Below are positions 40,394 to 52,600 of a stretch of DNA of 64,000 nucleotides, in pieces. Under the pieces are notes generated by a model that was given only the letters and a program-made list of their open reading frames with translations, was not told the origin of the DNA and ran no database searches. A program made the position numbers and the translations under genes. Every line of letters begins with the position of its first letter. Within the stretch, counting starts at the first letter, position 1. Source of the DNA: Huaxiibacter chinensis (GTDB taxonomy: Bacteria; Pseudomonadota; Gammaproteobacteria; Enterobacterales; Enterobacteriaceae); NCBI RefSeq assembly GCF_022171985.1, contig NZ_JAJVHF010000005.1, positions 1 through 64,000 of the forward strand, read 5' to 3'.

Positions 40394-42661
40394 TTAATCG
40401 GCATCAATATCATCAAAGATGCTTCGTACACTGTGCTTTTCATCAGTTGGCCCTAATACACCTAATTCACGAGGACTAATATCAGGTTCAGGAAAATCTG
40501 CTTCCACGATCCACTGGTCCACAACTTCTAGTTCATGTTCAATTATGTCAATTACTGTTGGGTCATCATTGAATTGCTCCTTTAGTACGTCAAACATTTC
40601 AATTATGTCCTGCATATATTCTTCTGGAGATTCAGATTGAATATAATTAAATTGCATGTTTTCTCTGACTTTTGATAATGTTGGTATTAGCTCAGTACGT
40701 ACCGAATTTATAAGCTCTCTATACTCTCCTTCGGTAAAGACGCAACGAATCCGCCTATCGCTCAATGCATAAATATCTTCTCCGTCAATGGCATAACGAC
40801 TCACTATTTCAACGAAACGCTTTCGATTCTTCTCGGGTAGAAGATTGTGATTATACAATGTTACAACAAGACTAACCTCAGGAGCCACACTTAAACGTAA
40901 GCCTGGTTCACATATGCGCGATAATATTTCAGGTGTAACTTCAATGTATTGTTCAAGAAATTCTTTTGAACAGCGATAGGCTAAAAATAGATAAAGAGAT
41001 CTTTTCGCTCCCCATATAGACATCCACCGTACCTTATATCTATCGCTGGTAGAGAATTCAGATAAACGTGCAGCTATCATAGGGAAAAGTGATTTGGGTA
41101 CAATAATTGCTTTTTCTAAGCCAACATTCCCACATGTAATTTGCTGCATCATATTTTCTATTGAGCTACCGCTTAAGAAAATACCAAGTAAGTCAGGGCT
41201 AGAAATTAAAGTCATTGCATAGGCATCACCAATAGTTGGGTGCTTAAAACGCCAGGCAAATATGTCATCAACATTCACTAACGTCACAAGGCTACCGTTA
41301 AGAGCATTTAGTGCTGAAATACACTCCCCTAATGTACAACCAAGCCTGTCTAATGCCAGAACTTCATTTCCCTGAAGTGTAATAGGACTTTCAAGATGAT
41401 CCTTTCTCATATAGATCATGCCAAGTGCCGCTTTACTATTCGCATCCAATCCAGTAATTACCTCAAGTAGAAATTGCTCACGCTTATCTACAAATTGCTC
41501 AAGGTGATATTTACTTATATAGATATCTTTAGTGAAAAATGGATCTGCAATACGGCGTGCTGTCTCGGGAATAAAACGTGAATGAGCAGCTATATCTTCT
41601 AGATACGACTTAATTCTGGAACGAAACGCCATAGGCTGGTGCCCAAGTTTTAAATGGTTATAAAGGATCTGTTGCTTTTCAAGATCAGACAATTCGTGGA
41701 CATCAATCACCACTTGGCTTTCGCTAAGCAGAGGAAAAGCACTCTCCTTCAGGTCATTGCGGGCACGATTGTAAATGTAGTCTCGGGATGTCATGACGAT
41801 TTTTACGCCACGTTGCAGCATCGCCTTAATCTGAACAAGCGAATGATTCCAGCCGTAAACTAATGATGATTCGTACTGTGTTACTCCAAATGCATCATCA
41901 ACCCAAAAAAATTGTGAAGATTCATCGGGGTTCCACCGTTCAGCGACTTGCTCCGGATCGGCCAGTTTAACTACTGATGATCCCCATTTATCGGCAGCAG
42001 CCATTGCCAGCATTGAAGCAATTGTCGTTTTTCCTGCAGCAGGCTCACCAATTAGTAAAACAAAACCATGCTCATCTAAAGCCTTTACCGCTTTGCGGTA
42101 GGCACTAGTTATTACAACTTTTGCCAAGTCTTCACGTAATGAGTCAAGTACAGCTCTTGCTTGTGCATAGGCCCGTTCATCTAAGATTTGGCTTAGGTCA
42201 CCAAGACCATATAAGCGAGGTACAAGCATCCGAAGCTTCGTTTTTTCTTTAATTTGGTCCTCTATCCAAGTAGAGCCGAGTATCAATACATCTTTAACTC
42301 CTGCATCCTTGATCAACAAACTAATCGTATTTGCTTGTTTCCCTGAAATTCCAGCATTGGTCATCAGTATATAGACATCACAAACCCCATCATTAACCAG
42401 TTTTCTAATCTTAGGTATTTCGCCTTTTACGTCAGATGGGGTAAGACAATAATCTGCCCTGTTTGTAAACTTGCACTGAATTACAAATCTTCCACTCAGG
42501 TTCTGTCCATTGACCGGGCTCCAATTACCAGAAAAAGCGCCATCTTGTCCTGCGTCATTTGAATCTAAGAATGACTGTACTGTCTGCCCCAGAACTTCTC
42601 GAGCTATAGTAAGACAAAGTTGCTGAAAGCTGTTCCATCCAAGTTTATGCAAATTGTACAT
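40394..42661 (-). CDS. Restriction-nuclease-like/nSTAND NTPase fusion
   Basis: 755-residue candidate anti-phage protein. The N-terminal 130 residues look like an Mrr-type PD-(D/E)xK nuclease: LGWNSFQQLC, then FLDSNDAGQDGAF with Asp 36/Asp 40, then FVIQCKF with the Q-x-K pair Gln 62/Lys 64. Residues about 160-400 form a STAND-type NTPase, probably the nSTAND3 class: Walker A GEPAAGKTT (205-213), Walker B FFWVDDAFG (251-259) and TSRDYIYNRARNDLK (291-305). The remaining helical C-terminus is a plausible ligand sensor. In known Avs-type systems such proteins recognise phage products and unleash the nuclease; that role here is inference. The gene is A+T-rich with a weak ribosome site. Confidence 0.82.
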   Translation of the reverse strand: MYNLHKLGWNSFQQLCLTIAREVLGQTVQSFLDSNDAGQDGAFSGNWSPVNGQNLSGRFVIQCKFTNRADYCLTPSDVKGEIPKIRKLVNDGVCDVYILMTNAGISGKQANTISLLIKDAGVKDVLILGSTWIEDQIKEKTKLRMLVPRLYGLGDLSQILDERAYAQARAVLDSLREDLAKVVITSAYRKAVKALDEHGFVLLIGEPAAGKTTIASMLAMAAADKWGSSVVKLADPEQVAERWNPDESSQFFWVDDAFGVTQYESSLVYGWNHSLVQIKAMLQRGVKIVMTSRDYIYNRARNDLKESAFPLLSESQVVIDVHELSDLEKQQILYNHLKLGHQPMAFRSRIKSYLEDIAAHSRFIPETARRIADPFFTKDIYISKYHLEQFVDKREQFLLEVITGLDANSKAALGMIYMRKDHLESPITLQGNEVLALDRLGCTLGECISALNALNGSLVTLVNVDDIFAWRFKHPTIGDAYAMTLISSPDLLGIFLSGSSIENMMQQITCGNVGLEKAIIVPKSLFPMIAARLSEFSTSDRYKVRWMSIWGAKRSLYLFLAYRCSKEFLEQYIEVTPEILSRICEPGLRLSVAPEVSLVVTLYNHNLLPEKNRKRFVEIVSRYAIDGEDIYALSDRRIRCVFTEGEYRELINSVRTELIPTLSKVRENMQFNYIQSESPEEYMQDIIEMFDVLKEQFNDDPTVIDIIEHELEVVDQWIVEADFPEPDISPRELGVLGPTDEKHSVRSIFDDIDAD

Positions 42662-43112
42662 TTTTCATACCATTCTTTGAGGGTACAGGGATGCTTGGTA
42701 CGATCTTCTGCTTTGTATTCTGGCATGATTCCATACTACTCAACTTAAACTCAGGATGGAACACCAGATAAAATTTCTGGTTTTAGATAGTCTTTCCTAT
42801 CCAGATTTTAATCTAGATTATCAATTAGTCAGTTGTTAATTAAGGCTATCCCAGTAAAAGAGCCTTACTTGCTTGCCATTGATGTCCCAATGGTGTTCGC
42901 AATGTCTGCTCTTGGCACGCAGCGGACGTGGGCGAGGTACTGAGGGCTGCTTTGTGCGAGAATCGTACGTTGGTACTTTTACAGCCACGAGAGTATTTTT
43001 ATAAACAGTCTCCATTTATACGTGCTCTCGACTATCTGCGCTCCACTTTGGCGCGCAGGGCCTGCAATAAAAATTACATAAGATACCTAAGACGTGAAGC
43101 TAAAGGACAGAC
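42662..43112. other. Divergent spacer in the island
   Basis: 451 bases between the leftward nuclease-NTPase gene and the rightward 308-residue gene. It should hold promoters for both. Island palindrome copy 3 lies at 42904-42927. A short rightward frame at 42928-43116 (62 codons) begins next to that palindrome, has no recognisable product and is not called. Confidence 0.55.
42904..42927. repeat. Island palindrome, copy 3
   Basis: GTCTGC-TCTTGGCACGCA-GCGGAC. The arms are as in copy 1, and the TTGGCAC centre is shared with copy 6. Confidence 0.6.
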
Positions 43113-44039
43113 ATGACAGCATATTCAAACGCTGATGCGGCAAGAGACTTACGCTCGGCCTTAGACAAGGCACCCGTTGGCGCTGTGAACGGAGAATGGT
43201 TCTTTATAACCGAACAGGCTGGCGTCTCCTCACTAACTGGAGGCTACATGTATGCAGATAGGAGTCATATTGCAGAGGGTAACCACGCCCTTCAAACGGT
43301 CCGGGAGGTTGTCGAGAAACTTGAAGCATCACATTTACAACCTTTTAATAAGGTCATCGTTCGCTGGACAAAATCTAAAATACCGTTAATACGCGGGCGC
43401 GTTACGGTTGATACACTGTTTGATAAGACAATAGTGCCGCGCGGTCCTCAAGACCCAATTTATGAGGCCGCCTCAATAGCAAGACGAGCCTTTTGGGAAA
43501 GATATGGTTGCGTCTCAGATAACTTTATAGCTGAACGAGATGACGCAAATCTACACAACCAGACGAACTGGTTCGGCCCTCATCGTCGAGTGCTCAATAT
43601 TAAGAGCAAAACCACAATTACGCTGGCCACTGATGGCCTCTCGACGCCCTGGGCCGGCATTGCCGATCCGGAAAATGGTGTAGGCTGTGAACTTTTCATG
43701 GAATTAGACGCTTTTACTACCATCAGCCGCCCGACGGATGACTGGGCTTCTCTCTTGATTAATCTGGGCGATCTCGTTGCAGATGGGTATCAGGTTGCTG
43801 ACGATGTTGAAAAATATGGCGCAATCCTGTTTTGTTCGCTTACAGACGAATATCACCCATTCACCCGAATCATTCTCAGCCTTGATGACCGCAGGATTGA
43901 TCATTTACCTTTTGGCTCCGTTTCCCTGATCCGTGTCACGCCTATAGCAGAGGCAGAGATTGAGCACCTGGACCAATCTGATGAATGGGCATCACGCGCA
44001 GCAAAACATGCGCTCGCGAAACGGCAGAGACAAACATAG
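43113..44039 (+). CDS. Hypothetical protein, possibly SUFU-like
   Basis: 308 residues starting MTAYSNADAARDLRSAL after an AAGGAC ribosome site. No signal peptide or membrane segment is seen. Residues about 165-250 (TITLATDGLSTPWAG, GCELFMELD, DDWASLLINLGDLVADGY, KYGAILFCSL) resemble bacterial suppressor-of-fused domains, which often serve as immunity proteins beside toxins, but I hold this at low confidence. No toxin gene is adjacent. It is monocistronic, divergent from the nuclease-NTPase gene, and less A+T-rich than its left neighbours. Confidence 0.72.
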   Translation: MTAYSNADAARDLRSALDKAPVGAVNGEWFFITEQAGVSSLTGGYMYADRSHIAEGNHALQTVREVVEKLEASHLQPFNKVIVRWTKSKIPLIRGRVTVDTLFDKTIVPRGPQDPIYEAASIARRAFWERYGCVSDNFIAERDDANLHNQTNWFGPHRRVLNIKSKTTITLATDGLSTPWAGIADPENGVGCELFMELDAFTTISRPTDDWASLLINLGDLVADGYQVADDVEKYGAILFCSLTDEYHPFTRIILSLDDRRIDHLPFGSVSLIRVTPIAEAEIEHLDQSDEWASRAAKHALAKRQRQT

Positions 44040-44122
44040 AAATTAGAAATTACGACGACATTATCCTCTCTCCTTACGAAGCAGAGTGAATTCAGTCAGC
44101 TTCTCAAAATAATGCAGTTTAA

Positions 44123-44147
44123 GTGCCGTTATGAGCGAACAACGGAC
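44123..44147. repeat. Island palindrome, copy 4 (degenerate)
   Basis: GTGCCGTTATGAGCGAACAA then CGGAC, with inner arms CCGTT and AACGG. It shares TGAGCGAA and CGGACTTT with copy 1. It lies between the 308-residue gene and the LysR gene. Confidence 0.45.
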
Positions 44148-44224
44148 TTTCAAAGAGGATGACTGTAAAATCATTCAGGAAAAAGCTTAAGCCGAAAGGT
44201 TTGTTCATTACACGGAAAACGTTC

Positions 44225-45121
44225 ATGCGCGAAGATTTTAATGATTATCTTGCGTTCCTTGCTGTCGCGCAGGAACGGAGTTTTACCAGAGCTGCTGCAC
44301 GGCTGAATATTTCTCAATCAACGCTGTCTCACATTATCAGACGTCTTGAGGAAAGGCTCGGTATGCGGCTACTGATGCGTACAACGCGCAAAGTGGCACC
44401 CACCGATATCGGTGAAAAACTTATGGCCGCGCTTGAACCGCGCCTCAACGCCATAGAAACAGATATCTCTGACCTGCTTCGTTTTCGCGACACACCTGCG
44501 GGAACGGTAAGGCTCACGGTTTCAGACCACATGCTGCATGAGTACATCTGGCCGGCTCTGGCCCCGGTCCTAAAACATTATCCTGATATTCAGGTCGAAT
44601 TGTCCCAGCAAAACGGCTTTATCGATATTGTTGAGGGGCGCTTTGATGCGGGAGTCCGGCTAGGGGATGATGTGGTCAAGGATATGATAGCTGTCAGGAT
44701 TGGGGCTGACTGGCGGCCTGCCGTAATTGGATCTCCGGACTACCTTGCCAGAGCCGGTAAACCTTCACACCCTTCAGAACTGGCTGGTCATAACTGCATC
44801 AATATCAGACATTCCGGGGCCGGGCAGCTGTACGCATGGGAGTTTGAGAAAGGGGATGAGAAACTGAACATGAAAGTTCAGGGTCAGCTGATATACAGCA
44901 GCGTTTATCCGATGCTCACGTCCGTTGAGGCTGGGTATGGACTGGCATATGTTCCGGATAATCTGGCTGAACCCGGGATAAAGCAGGGGAAGTGGGAGAG
45001 AGTGCTTGAGGACTGGAGCCCTGTTTTCAAGGGCTATCATCTTTATTATCCCAGCCGGCGACAGATGTCGCCGGCACTGAAAGTTATTATTGATGCCTTA
45101 CGCATCCCTTCGGCGGGTTAA
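44225..45121 (+). CDS. LysR-family transcriptional regulator
   Basis: 298-residue regulator. The start at 44225 (MREDFNDYLAFLAVAQ) is chosen because LysR proteins begin shortly before the first helix; 22 upstream in-frame codons lack family likeness. The winged HTH is RSFTRAAARLNISQSTLSHIIRRLEERLGMRLLMRTTR (about residues 16-55 in total), followed by the substrate-binding domain with the typical GRFDAGVRLGD. It faces the MFS gene end to end, with 16 bases between stops, so unlike many LysR genes it is not divergent from its presumed targets. The inducer is unknown. Confidence 0.92.
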   Translation: MREDFNDYLAFLAVAQERSFTRAAARLNISQSTLSHIIRRLEERLGMRLLMRTTRKVAPTDIGEKLMAALEPRLNAIETDISDLLRFRDTPAGTVRLTVSDHMLHEYIWPALAPVLKHYPDIQVELSQQNGFIDIVEGRFDAGVRLGDDVVKDMIAVRIGADWRPAVIGSPDYLARAGKPSHPSELAGHNCINIRHSGAGQLYAWEFEKGDEKLNMKVQGQLIYSSVYPMLTSVEAGYGLAYVPDNLAEPGIKQGKWERVLEDWSPVFKGYHLYYPSRRQMSPALKVIIDALRIPSAG

Positions 45122-45137
45122 GCGGCCTGTCTGGCAT

Positions 45138-46334
45138 TTATTTTCCTGCCAGTGAGCGACGCCCGGGCAGGACGGCAATAATGGCAGAGGCTACCAGCAG
45201 GGCGGTGGCGAGCATGAAGGTGCTGACCCAGCCCTGGTGATCAAATAATTCGCCGCCAGTGAATGCGCCCATTGTAATGGCGAACTGGATCAGGGCGACC
45301 ATCAGGGCACCGCCAGCCTCCAGTTCATCCGGAATAATCCGGGTCATCCAGGTATTCCATACGACAGGAATGGGAGTCACAAGTATGCCCCAAACCAGAA
45401 GCAATGCTCCTGTGGCAGTGGGTATGTGTCCCAGACCTGTGAGCAAACCTGCGACGATCGCCAGGCCCGCCGGTAAACCGGTGAGGGCTGGCAGCAGATT
45501 ATCCCTGACAAAAAAACCTGAAATCAGCGTTCCCGTCAGCCCTGCAACGCCTACGCCCAACAGGAACAGGGAAATCATGTTGATGCCCAGTCCAGTGACG
45601 CTTTCGAGGAAAGGACGCAGGTAAGTGGACAGCGAGAACTGTCCCATGAAGGCAAGCGTCACGGCAATCATGCCCAGGGCGAATGTCCGGCTGCGCAACA
45701 GGGATACTATCTGTTTTATACTGGTATCACGCTGCGGCGGCAGTTTCGGTATGACGACCATCTGCCATATCAGGCAGATCACACCCGCAGGTACCACGGT
45801 AAAGAATGCACCCCGCCAGCCGATGAAGCTGCCCAGAAAGCTTCCCAGCGGTGGTGCCACCACGAACGCCAGTGCGGTCCCGCCCTGCAGAATGGCGATA
45901 GCTTTAGGGACACTCACGGGACGTACAATCCGTACCAGAATGGCCGTAGAAAGTGACCAGAATCCCCCAATGGAAATACCAATCAGTGCACGCCCGAACA
46001 TAAACATGCCGTAGCCGTGAGCAGACGTGACGATGACACCGGACATCACCATTACAAGAGTATAGAAAATCACTGCTGTACGCCGGTCGAAGCGGGCAAG
46101 CAATGTGTTACCAAACAGGCTTGTAATCACCGCAAACAGCCCGGAAAAGGCAATGGCCTGACCTGCCTGCCCTTCCGTGACCGACAGATCATTTGCAATC
46201 GGGGTCAGCAGACTGACCGGCATAAATTCTGATGAAACGAGGACGAAGCACAGCAGAGCCATGCTGATGACTGCACTCCAGGCAGACGTCATTTCGGGCG
46301 CACTGAAGCCGCCCGCATTAAGCGGTTTATTCAT
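45138..46334 (-). CDS. MFS transporter, NepI/DHA1-like
   Basis: 398-residue major-facilitator protein with 12 hydrophobic segments, resembling the purine-ribonucleoside exporter NepI and arabinose exporters of the DHA1 group: SSEFMPVSLLTPIANDLSVTEGQAGQ at the first loop, the motif-A-like RFDRRTAVIFY and GRALIGISIGGFWSLS. The direction is presumably efflux across the inner membrane. It lies 138 bases downstream of the epimerase gene on the same strand and may be co-transcribed with it. The substrate cannot be read from sequence. Confidence 0.9.
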   Translation of the reverse strand: MNKPLNAGGFSAPEMTSAWSAVISMALLCFVLVSSEFMPVSLLTPIANDLSVTEGQAGQAIAFSGLFAVITSLFGNTLLARFDRRTAVIFYTLVMVMSGVIVTSAHGYGMFMFGRALIGISIGGFWSLSTAILVRIVRPVSVPKAIAILQGGTALAFVVAPPLGSFLGSFIGWRGAFFTVVPAGVICLIWQMVVIPKLPPQRDTSIKQIVSLLRSRTFALGMIAVTLAFMGQFSLSTYLRPFLESVTGLGINMISLFLLGVGVAGLTGTLISGFFVRDNLLPALTGLPAGLAIVAGLLTGLGHIPTATGALLLVWGILVTPIPVVWNTWMTRIIPDELEAGGALMVALIQFAITMGAFTGGELFDHQGWVSTFMLATALLVASAIIAVLPGRRSLAGK

Positions 46335-46472
46335 AGATAATTTCTAAAGATGATGGTGAACAGTTACCACAGGCTCACAGCCTGCAGTCAGATAAAAAAG
46401 CAGGGTGACGGCGGAGCAGCGATTTCAATCTGCCCCGCCTGAACAAAGGTTAAAAACGTATCTGCGTCGTGA

Positions 46473-47438
46473 TCAGCGTGAAGGTGACTCTACCTGCCCC
46501 TGGGCGATCAGTGCCTGAACGGACTCATGGATCGCTTCCAGGCTGCTGTAACGGGGCTGGTAACCCAGCCTGACGCGGGCTTTCTCAATGGAATGTGAAG
46601 AACTTCGCACCACATGCCCTCTGGAGTTTTCAGCAAATTCAGGTTCAAGCCCGGCAAGCCACTCGTCAAAAGGCTGGAACTTCAGGGACGGTTCCCTACC
46701 AAACCAGCGGAAAACGGCTTCAGCGTAACCCCTGAGCGTGATGGCCTGGCCGGATACCGCATTGAAAATTTCACCTACTGAAGCAGAACGGTTTTCAATG
46801 GCCTTAATGATAAGCTGTGCGACATCAACAGCATGAACATGATGTACCGTTTCACTTCCGAGATTAGGCAGTGCCAGCGTTTCACCACGGGCAATACGCG
46901 AATACACTTCAGGATTAGAATTCCCCTGAGGCGTGGTCGGTACCCATCCTTCACCGACAATATGTCCCGGACGGAAACAAGTAGCCGGGAAGCCAGACAG
47001 CCGCGCTTCACGCATCAGCCAGGCTTCGCTTTCCGCTTTACCCTGTCCGTAAGCATCAATCGGGCTGACAGGATCTGTTTCCAGAGAGGGGACTGACACA
47101 TAACGACCGTAAACCCAGATTGAACTGCAGAAAAGATAATGCTCAATCCTGCCGCGAAGCGCTTCAACAATTTGCTGCGTACTGCCGAGATCAAATGCAA
47201 TCATGTCGATGACAATATCGGCCTGAAGCTCAGCAATACGTTGACCAAAGGTTCCTTTCTTTTCTTCTTCCAGCCGGTCAATAACAACGTTTTCGATGAG
47301 AGACCATGCGTAATGAGGGCGATAAGGCTTTGCTGCGCCCCGGCTGACGTTTACCACCTGGTGACCCAGTTCAACCAGCATTGGCACGAGATAAGAGCCC
47401 ACGTGGCCACTGCCACCAATGACAACGATACGAGACAT
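46473..47438 (-). CDS. NAD-dependent epimerase/dehydratase family protein
   Basis: Extended short-chain dehydrogenase of 321 residues. The start at 47438 (MSRIVVIGGSGHVGSYLVPML) follows an AAGGAG ribosome site; nine upstream codons are not used. The Rossmann motif GGSGHVGSYL lies at residues 8-17, SSIWVYG supplies the catalytic serine, and YGQGKAESE the Tyr-x-x-x-Lys pair. SDR proteins of this kind act on sugar nucleotides, isoflavone-like compounds or aldehydes, and the substrate here is unknown. With the adjacent LysR and MFS genes it forms a small cassette of detoxification type; that reading is inference. Confidence 0.88.
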   Translation of the reverse strand: MSRIVVIGGSGHVGSYLVPMLVELGHQVVNVSRGAAKPYRPHYAWSLIENVVIDRLEEEKKGTFGQRIAELQADIVIDMIAFDLGSTQQIVEALRGRIEHYLFCSSIWVYGRYVSVPSLETDPVSPIDAYGQGKAESEAWLMREARLSGFPATCFRPGHIVGEGWVPTTPQGNSNPEVYSRIARGETLALPNLGSETVHHVHAVDVAQLIIKAIENRSASVGEIFNAVSGQAITLRGYAEAVFRWFGREPSLKFQPFDEWLAGLEPEFAENSRGHVVRSSSHSIEKARVRLGYQPRYSSLEAIHESVQALIAQGQVESPSR

Positions 47439-47854
47439 AGCTTTCTCCTTAATGTATTTCCGCAACGGCTTCTGAAGATATCCCCTGCCGGGAATGGCTC
47501 AGTCAGAAAGACATAGCCTGAATGCTTGTATTAACAAGAAAGGTATTGTAGTGCGCACTGCCATGTTTGACTTTAGCCCAATTCAGAATGCTTTTATGTC
47601 AAAAAACTAATAATCACGAGAAATTGATTTATAGCAGCATGAATCAGACACCGGAATACGGGAGTCATTTGAGAACGAACGACACGACCTGCAGTAACTG
47701 AGTAAGAGCAAGTCTGCAGTCAGCCAGTGGCGGACTTTCCCAACGCCTGAGTCAGACGTGGCCGGAAAGATGGCCACGTCTGAAACACCCAGAATGTATC
47801 GACGGGAACAGTCGCGATTTTATGTTTAATCACGATCCACTGCAGTCAGCTCAC
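47439..47854. other. Spacer between epimerase and porin genes
   Basis: 416 bases with no credible gene. It contains the promoter region of the epimerase gene at its left and island palindrome copy 5 (47712-47735). A GTGGCCGGAAAGATGGCCAC hairpin at about 47759-47778 precedes TCTGAAACACCC on the plus strand and could, on the minus strand, act at the end of the porin transcript. No other signal seen. Confidence 0.5.
47712..47735. repeat. Island palindrome, copy 5
   Basis: GTCTGC-AGTCAGCCAGTG-GCGGAC, followed by TTT as in copies 1 and 4. The arms are identical to copies 1 and 3, while the centre differs. Confidence 0.5.
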
Positions 47855-50814
<2,960 letters not shown>

Positions 50815-50840
50815 TTTATTGTCTCTTCAATCACGAGTAT

Positions 50841-52409
50841 TTAAAGTCCGTACTGGCGAATAAACCAGGACGGGGTGCAACTCCAGGCATGGCAGTAACT
50901 GTTAATAAGCTTGCTGCCATACGGAGAGAAGTCGGGATGTTCGGGATCGAAGAGTTCCCAGAACGTGTCTGCGCCGTATTCGACCATTTTCCCCCAGTAT
51001 TTTTTAATTTCCTCGATCGCCCGTTCGCGCATACCCGTTTTTAATAACGCGGCGATAAAGTGATGTCTCATGTATGGCGTATTCATACCAATTTCCGGGG
51101 ATGAATGAAGGAGGTTTTCCATCACTGTCCGCTGGTGAGCACCGTCGCCGATATCGGCCAGTACCATCCAGATCTGCGTTGCGTAGCTGATTTGTCGTTC
51201 GGCACCACTGACATACAGCCCTCTGGCTGGGTCCCATAATCGCCGGGCACCTGCCATCAGCCGGCTTAACGTGGCGGATAAACGCTCACATAACTCCGGC
51301 TGGCAAATCTGTGCAAGCTGTATTGCTTTATGCAGACAGTAGATCAGCACCCCCTGTGACGGGCCCTGTTTATTCAGTTTTTCGTGCCAGTCAATAAATG
51401 ACCACCAGTCGCTGCTGTCTGTTACAAGGCCGTCAGTGTCACAGCGATCCAGAGCAAGCTCAATTTGTCGTAACGCGATCGGCCAGAGTTCTTTTGCGGT
51501 GGCCACATCTTGAGTTTCAAGCACGTAGTCATTCAGGATATCGACATAGAAGAGTGAATAGTCGAACAGGAAAGTGTCATCAGCGATCACATGAGGTCTG
51601 GTAAATATATTGGCGGACACCATGCCATCCTCACGCCGGTGGCCTGAAAAGAGATAAAGACAGCGACGTACGAGATCATGGTTCTTAAAGGTGACGTTGT
51701 TAACCAGCGCCTGCAGTCTCAGATCGCCCAGCCACAGCCTGCGATCCCGTTTAGGTCCATCCTCAAAAACTTCCTGCATACAGTTACGCAGTGTCAGGAC
51801 TGATATCTCATCAATGCGCCTCAACTGCGCATCGCGGGTATCACATGCCGGGTGTGTTTCCGGAGCAGAACTGACGGTTTCAAAAGTCACATCCGTTAAA
51901 CGAAGCTGATATTTGGGGGATAAAGAGACAACAGTGATTTTCAGATACCGGAAACAGTAACGCCGTGAAAGCTGGATCGTGGAAGGAATAACATCAATGT
52001 ATTCGTCGTGCTGCTGCAGCCAGCTGCTGCTTAGCCAGCCCTCATATTCGCTGAATGGCTCGGCAATCTCGCACAGTGTTTCACCAAAGGTGAACCGGAG
52101 GTGTGCAGGTGCATCAGGCGGGCTGCCTGTGTAATCACAGGCGAACGTCAGCCAGCCCACCCCGTGCGTCCCGAAATCGAGAATAAGGCTGTCTCCGGTG
52201 CTGAAGCTCTTTTGCAGATAAGCGTCCGCGGTGTCTATAGGCTCCATACTCCAGCCATGCACTGCCTGCGGATCTTCGCACAGGCGAATGGCATTAAGCG
52301 GACAGGTTTTTCTTCTGCGTATGACCGGTGTCAGCTCAGCGGCCTTATTCAGGAAGACGGGTTCCCTCATCATGGTCATATGACTGTTCGACTGTATGGC
52401 TTGCGACAT
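50841..52409 (-). CDS. GH78-type alpha-L-rhamnosidase
   Basis: 522-residue six-hairpin glycosidase expected to cut alpha-L-rhamnosides inside the cell (no signal peptide). The start at 52409 (MSQAIQSNSH) follows AGAGGGGAAG; 40 upstream in-frame codons overlap the promoter region and are not used. The GH78 signature EDGPKRDRRLWLGDL is at residues 216-230, with DGMVSANIFTRPHVIADDTFLFDYSLFYVDIL and DSSDWWSFIDW later in the (alpha/alpha)6 barrel. It is shorter than many GH78 enzymes, lacking accessory beta domains. First gene of the GH78-GPH-porin operon, divergent from the AraC gene. Confidence 0.88.
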   Translation of the reverse strand: MSQAIQSNSHMTMMREPVFLNKAAELTPVIRRRKTCPLNAIRLCEDPQAVHGWSMEPIDTADAYLQKSFSTGDSLILDFGTHGVGWLTFACDYTGSPPDAPAHLRFTFGETLCEIAEPFSEYEGWLSSSWLQQHDEYIDVIPSTIQLSRRYCFRYLKITVVSLSPKYQLRLTDVTFETVSSAPETHPACDTRDAQLRRIDEISVLTLRNCMQEVFEDGPKRDRRLWLGDLRLQALVNNVTFKNHDLVRRCLYLFSGHRREDGMVSANIFTRPHVIADDTFLFDYSLFYVDILNDYVLETQDVATAKELWPIALRQIELALDRCDTDGLVTDSSDWWSFIDWHEKLNKQGPSQGVLIYCLHKAIQLAQICQPELCERLSATLSRLMAGARRLWDPARGLYVSGAERQISYATQIWMVLADIGDGAHQRTVMENLLHSSPEIGMNTPYMRHHFIAALLKTGMRERAIEEIKKYWGKMVEYGADTFWELFDPEHPDFSPYGSKLINSYCHAWSCTPSWFIRQYGL

Positions 52410-52600
52410 ATACTTCCCCTCTGGAATTTCCTGAAGGATATTCGTCCCGGGTATGTGGCAACCACCCTGCGGCTGCCAAGTCAGCAGAGAAAGTGGCAGT
52501 GGATGTGAGATTACAGGTGGAAGGTTCACATTTTGTAAAACCTCCGTTTCTGTACTGGCACAATTCCTCTATTGTTGCCCTCAGTAATCAGGAGGTATGT
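52410..52600. promoter_or_regulatory. Divergent control region of the glycoside locus
   Basis: 191 bases between the leftward GH78 operon and the rightward AraC-type regulator; both promoters must lie here. A pair of arms ATGTGA (52503-52508) and TCACAT (52526-52531) is present but spaced too widely for a CRP dimer. Direct-repeat operators for the AraC protein were not found by eye. The AraC start has a strong AGGAGG ribosome site. Confidence 0.6.

Noticed and set aside
42928..43116. 62-codon rightward frame before the 308-residue gene
   Set aside because: It has no clear ribosome site or family, overlaps the next start and is probably chance.
52503..52531. ATGTGA and TCACAT arms as a CRP site in the glycoside control region
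   Set aside because: The arms are 17 bases apart, whereas a CRP dimer needs about six between TGTGA and TCACA; single half-sites are not enough.
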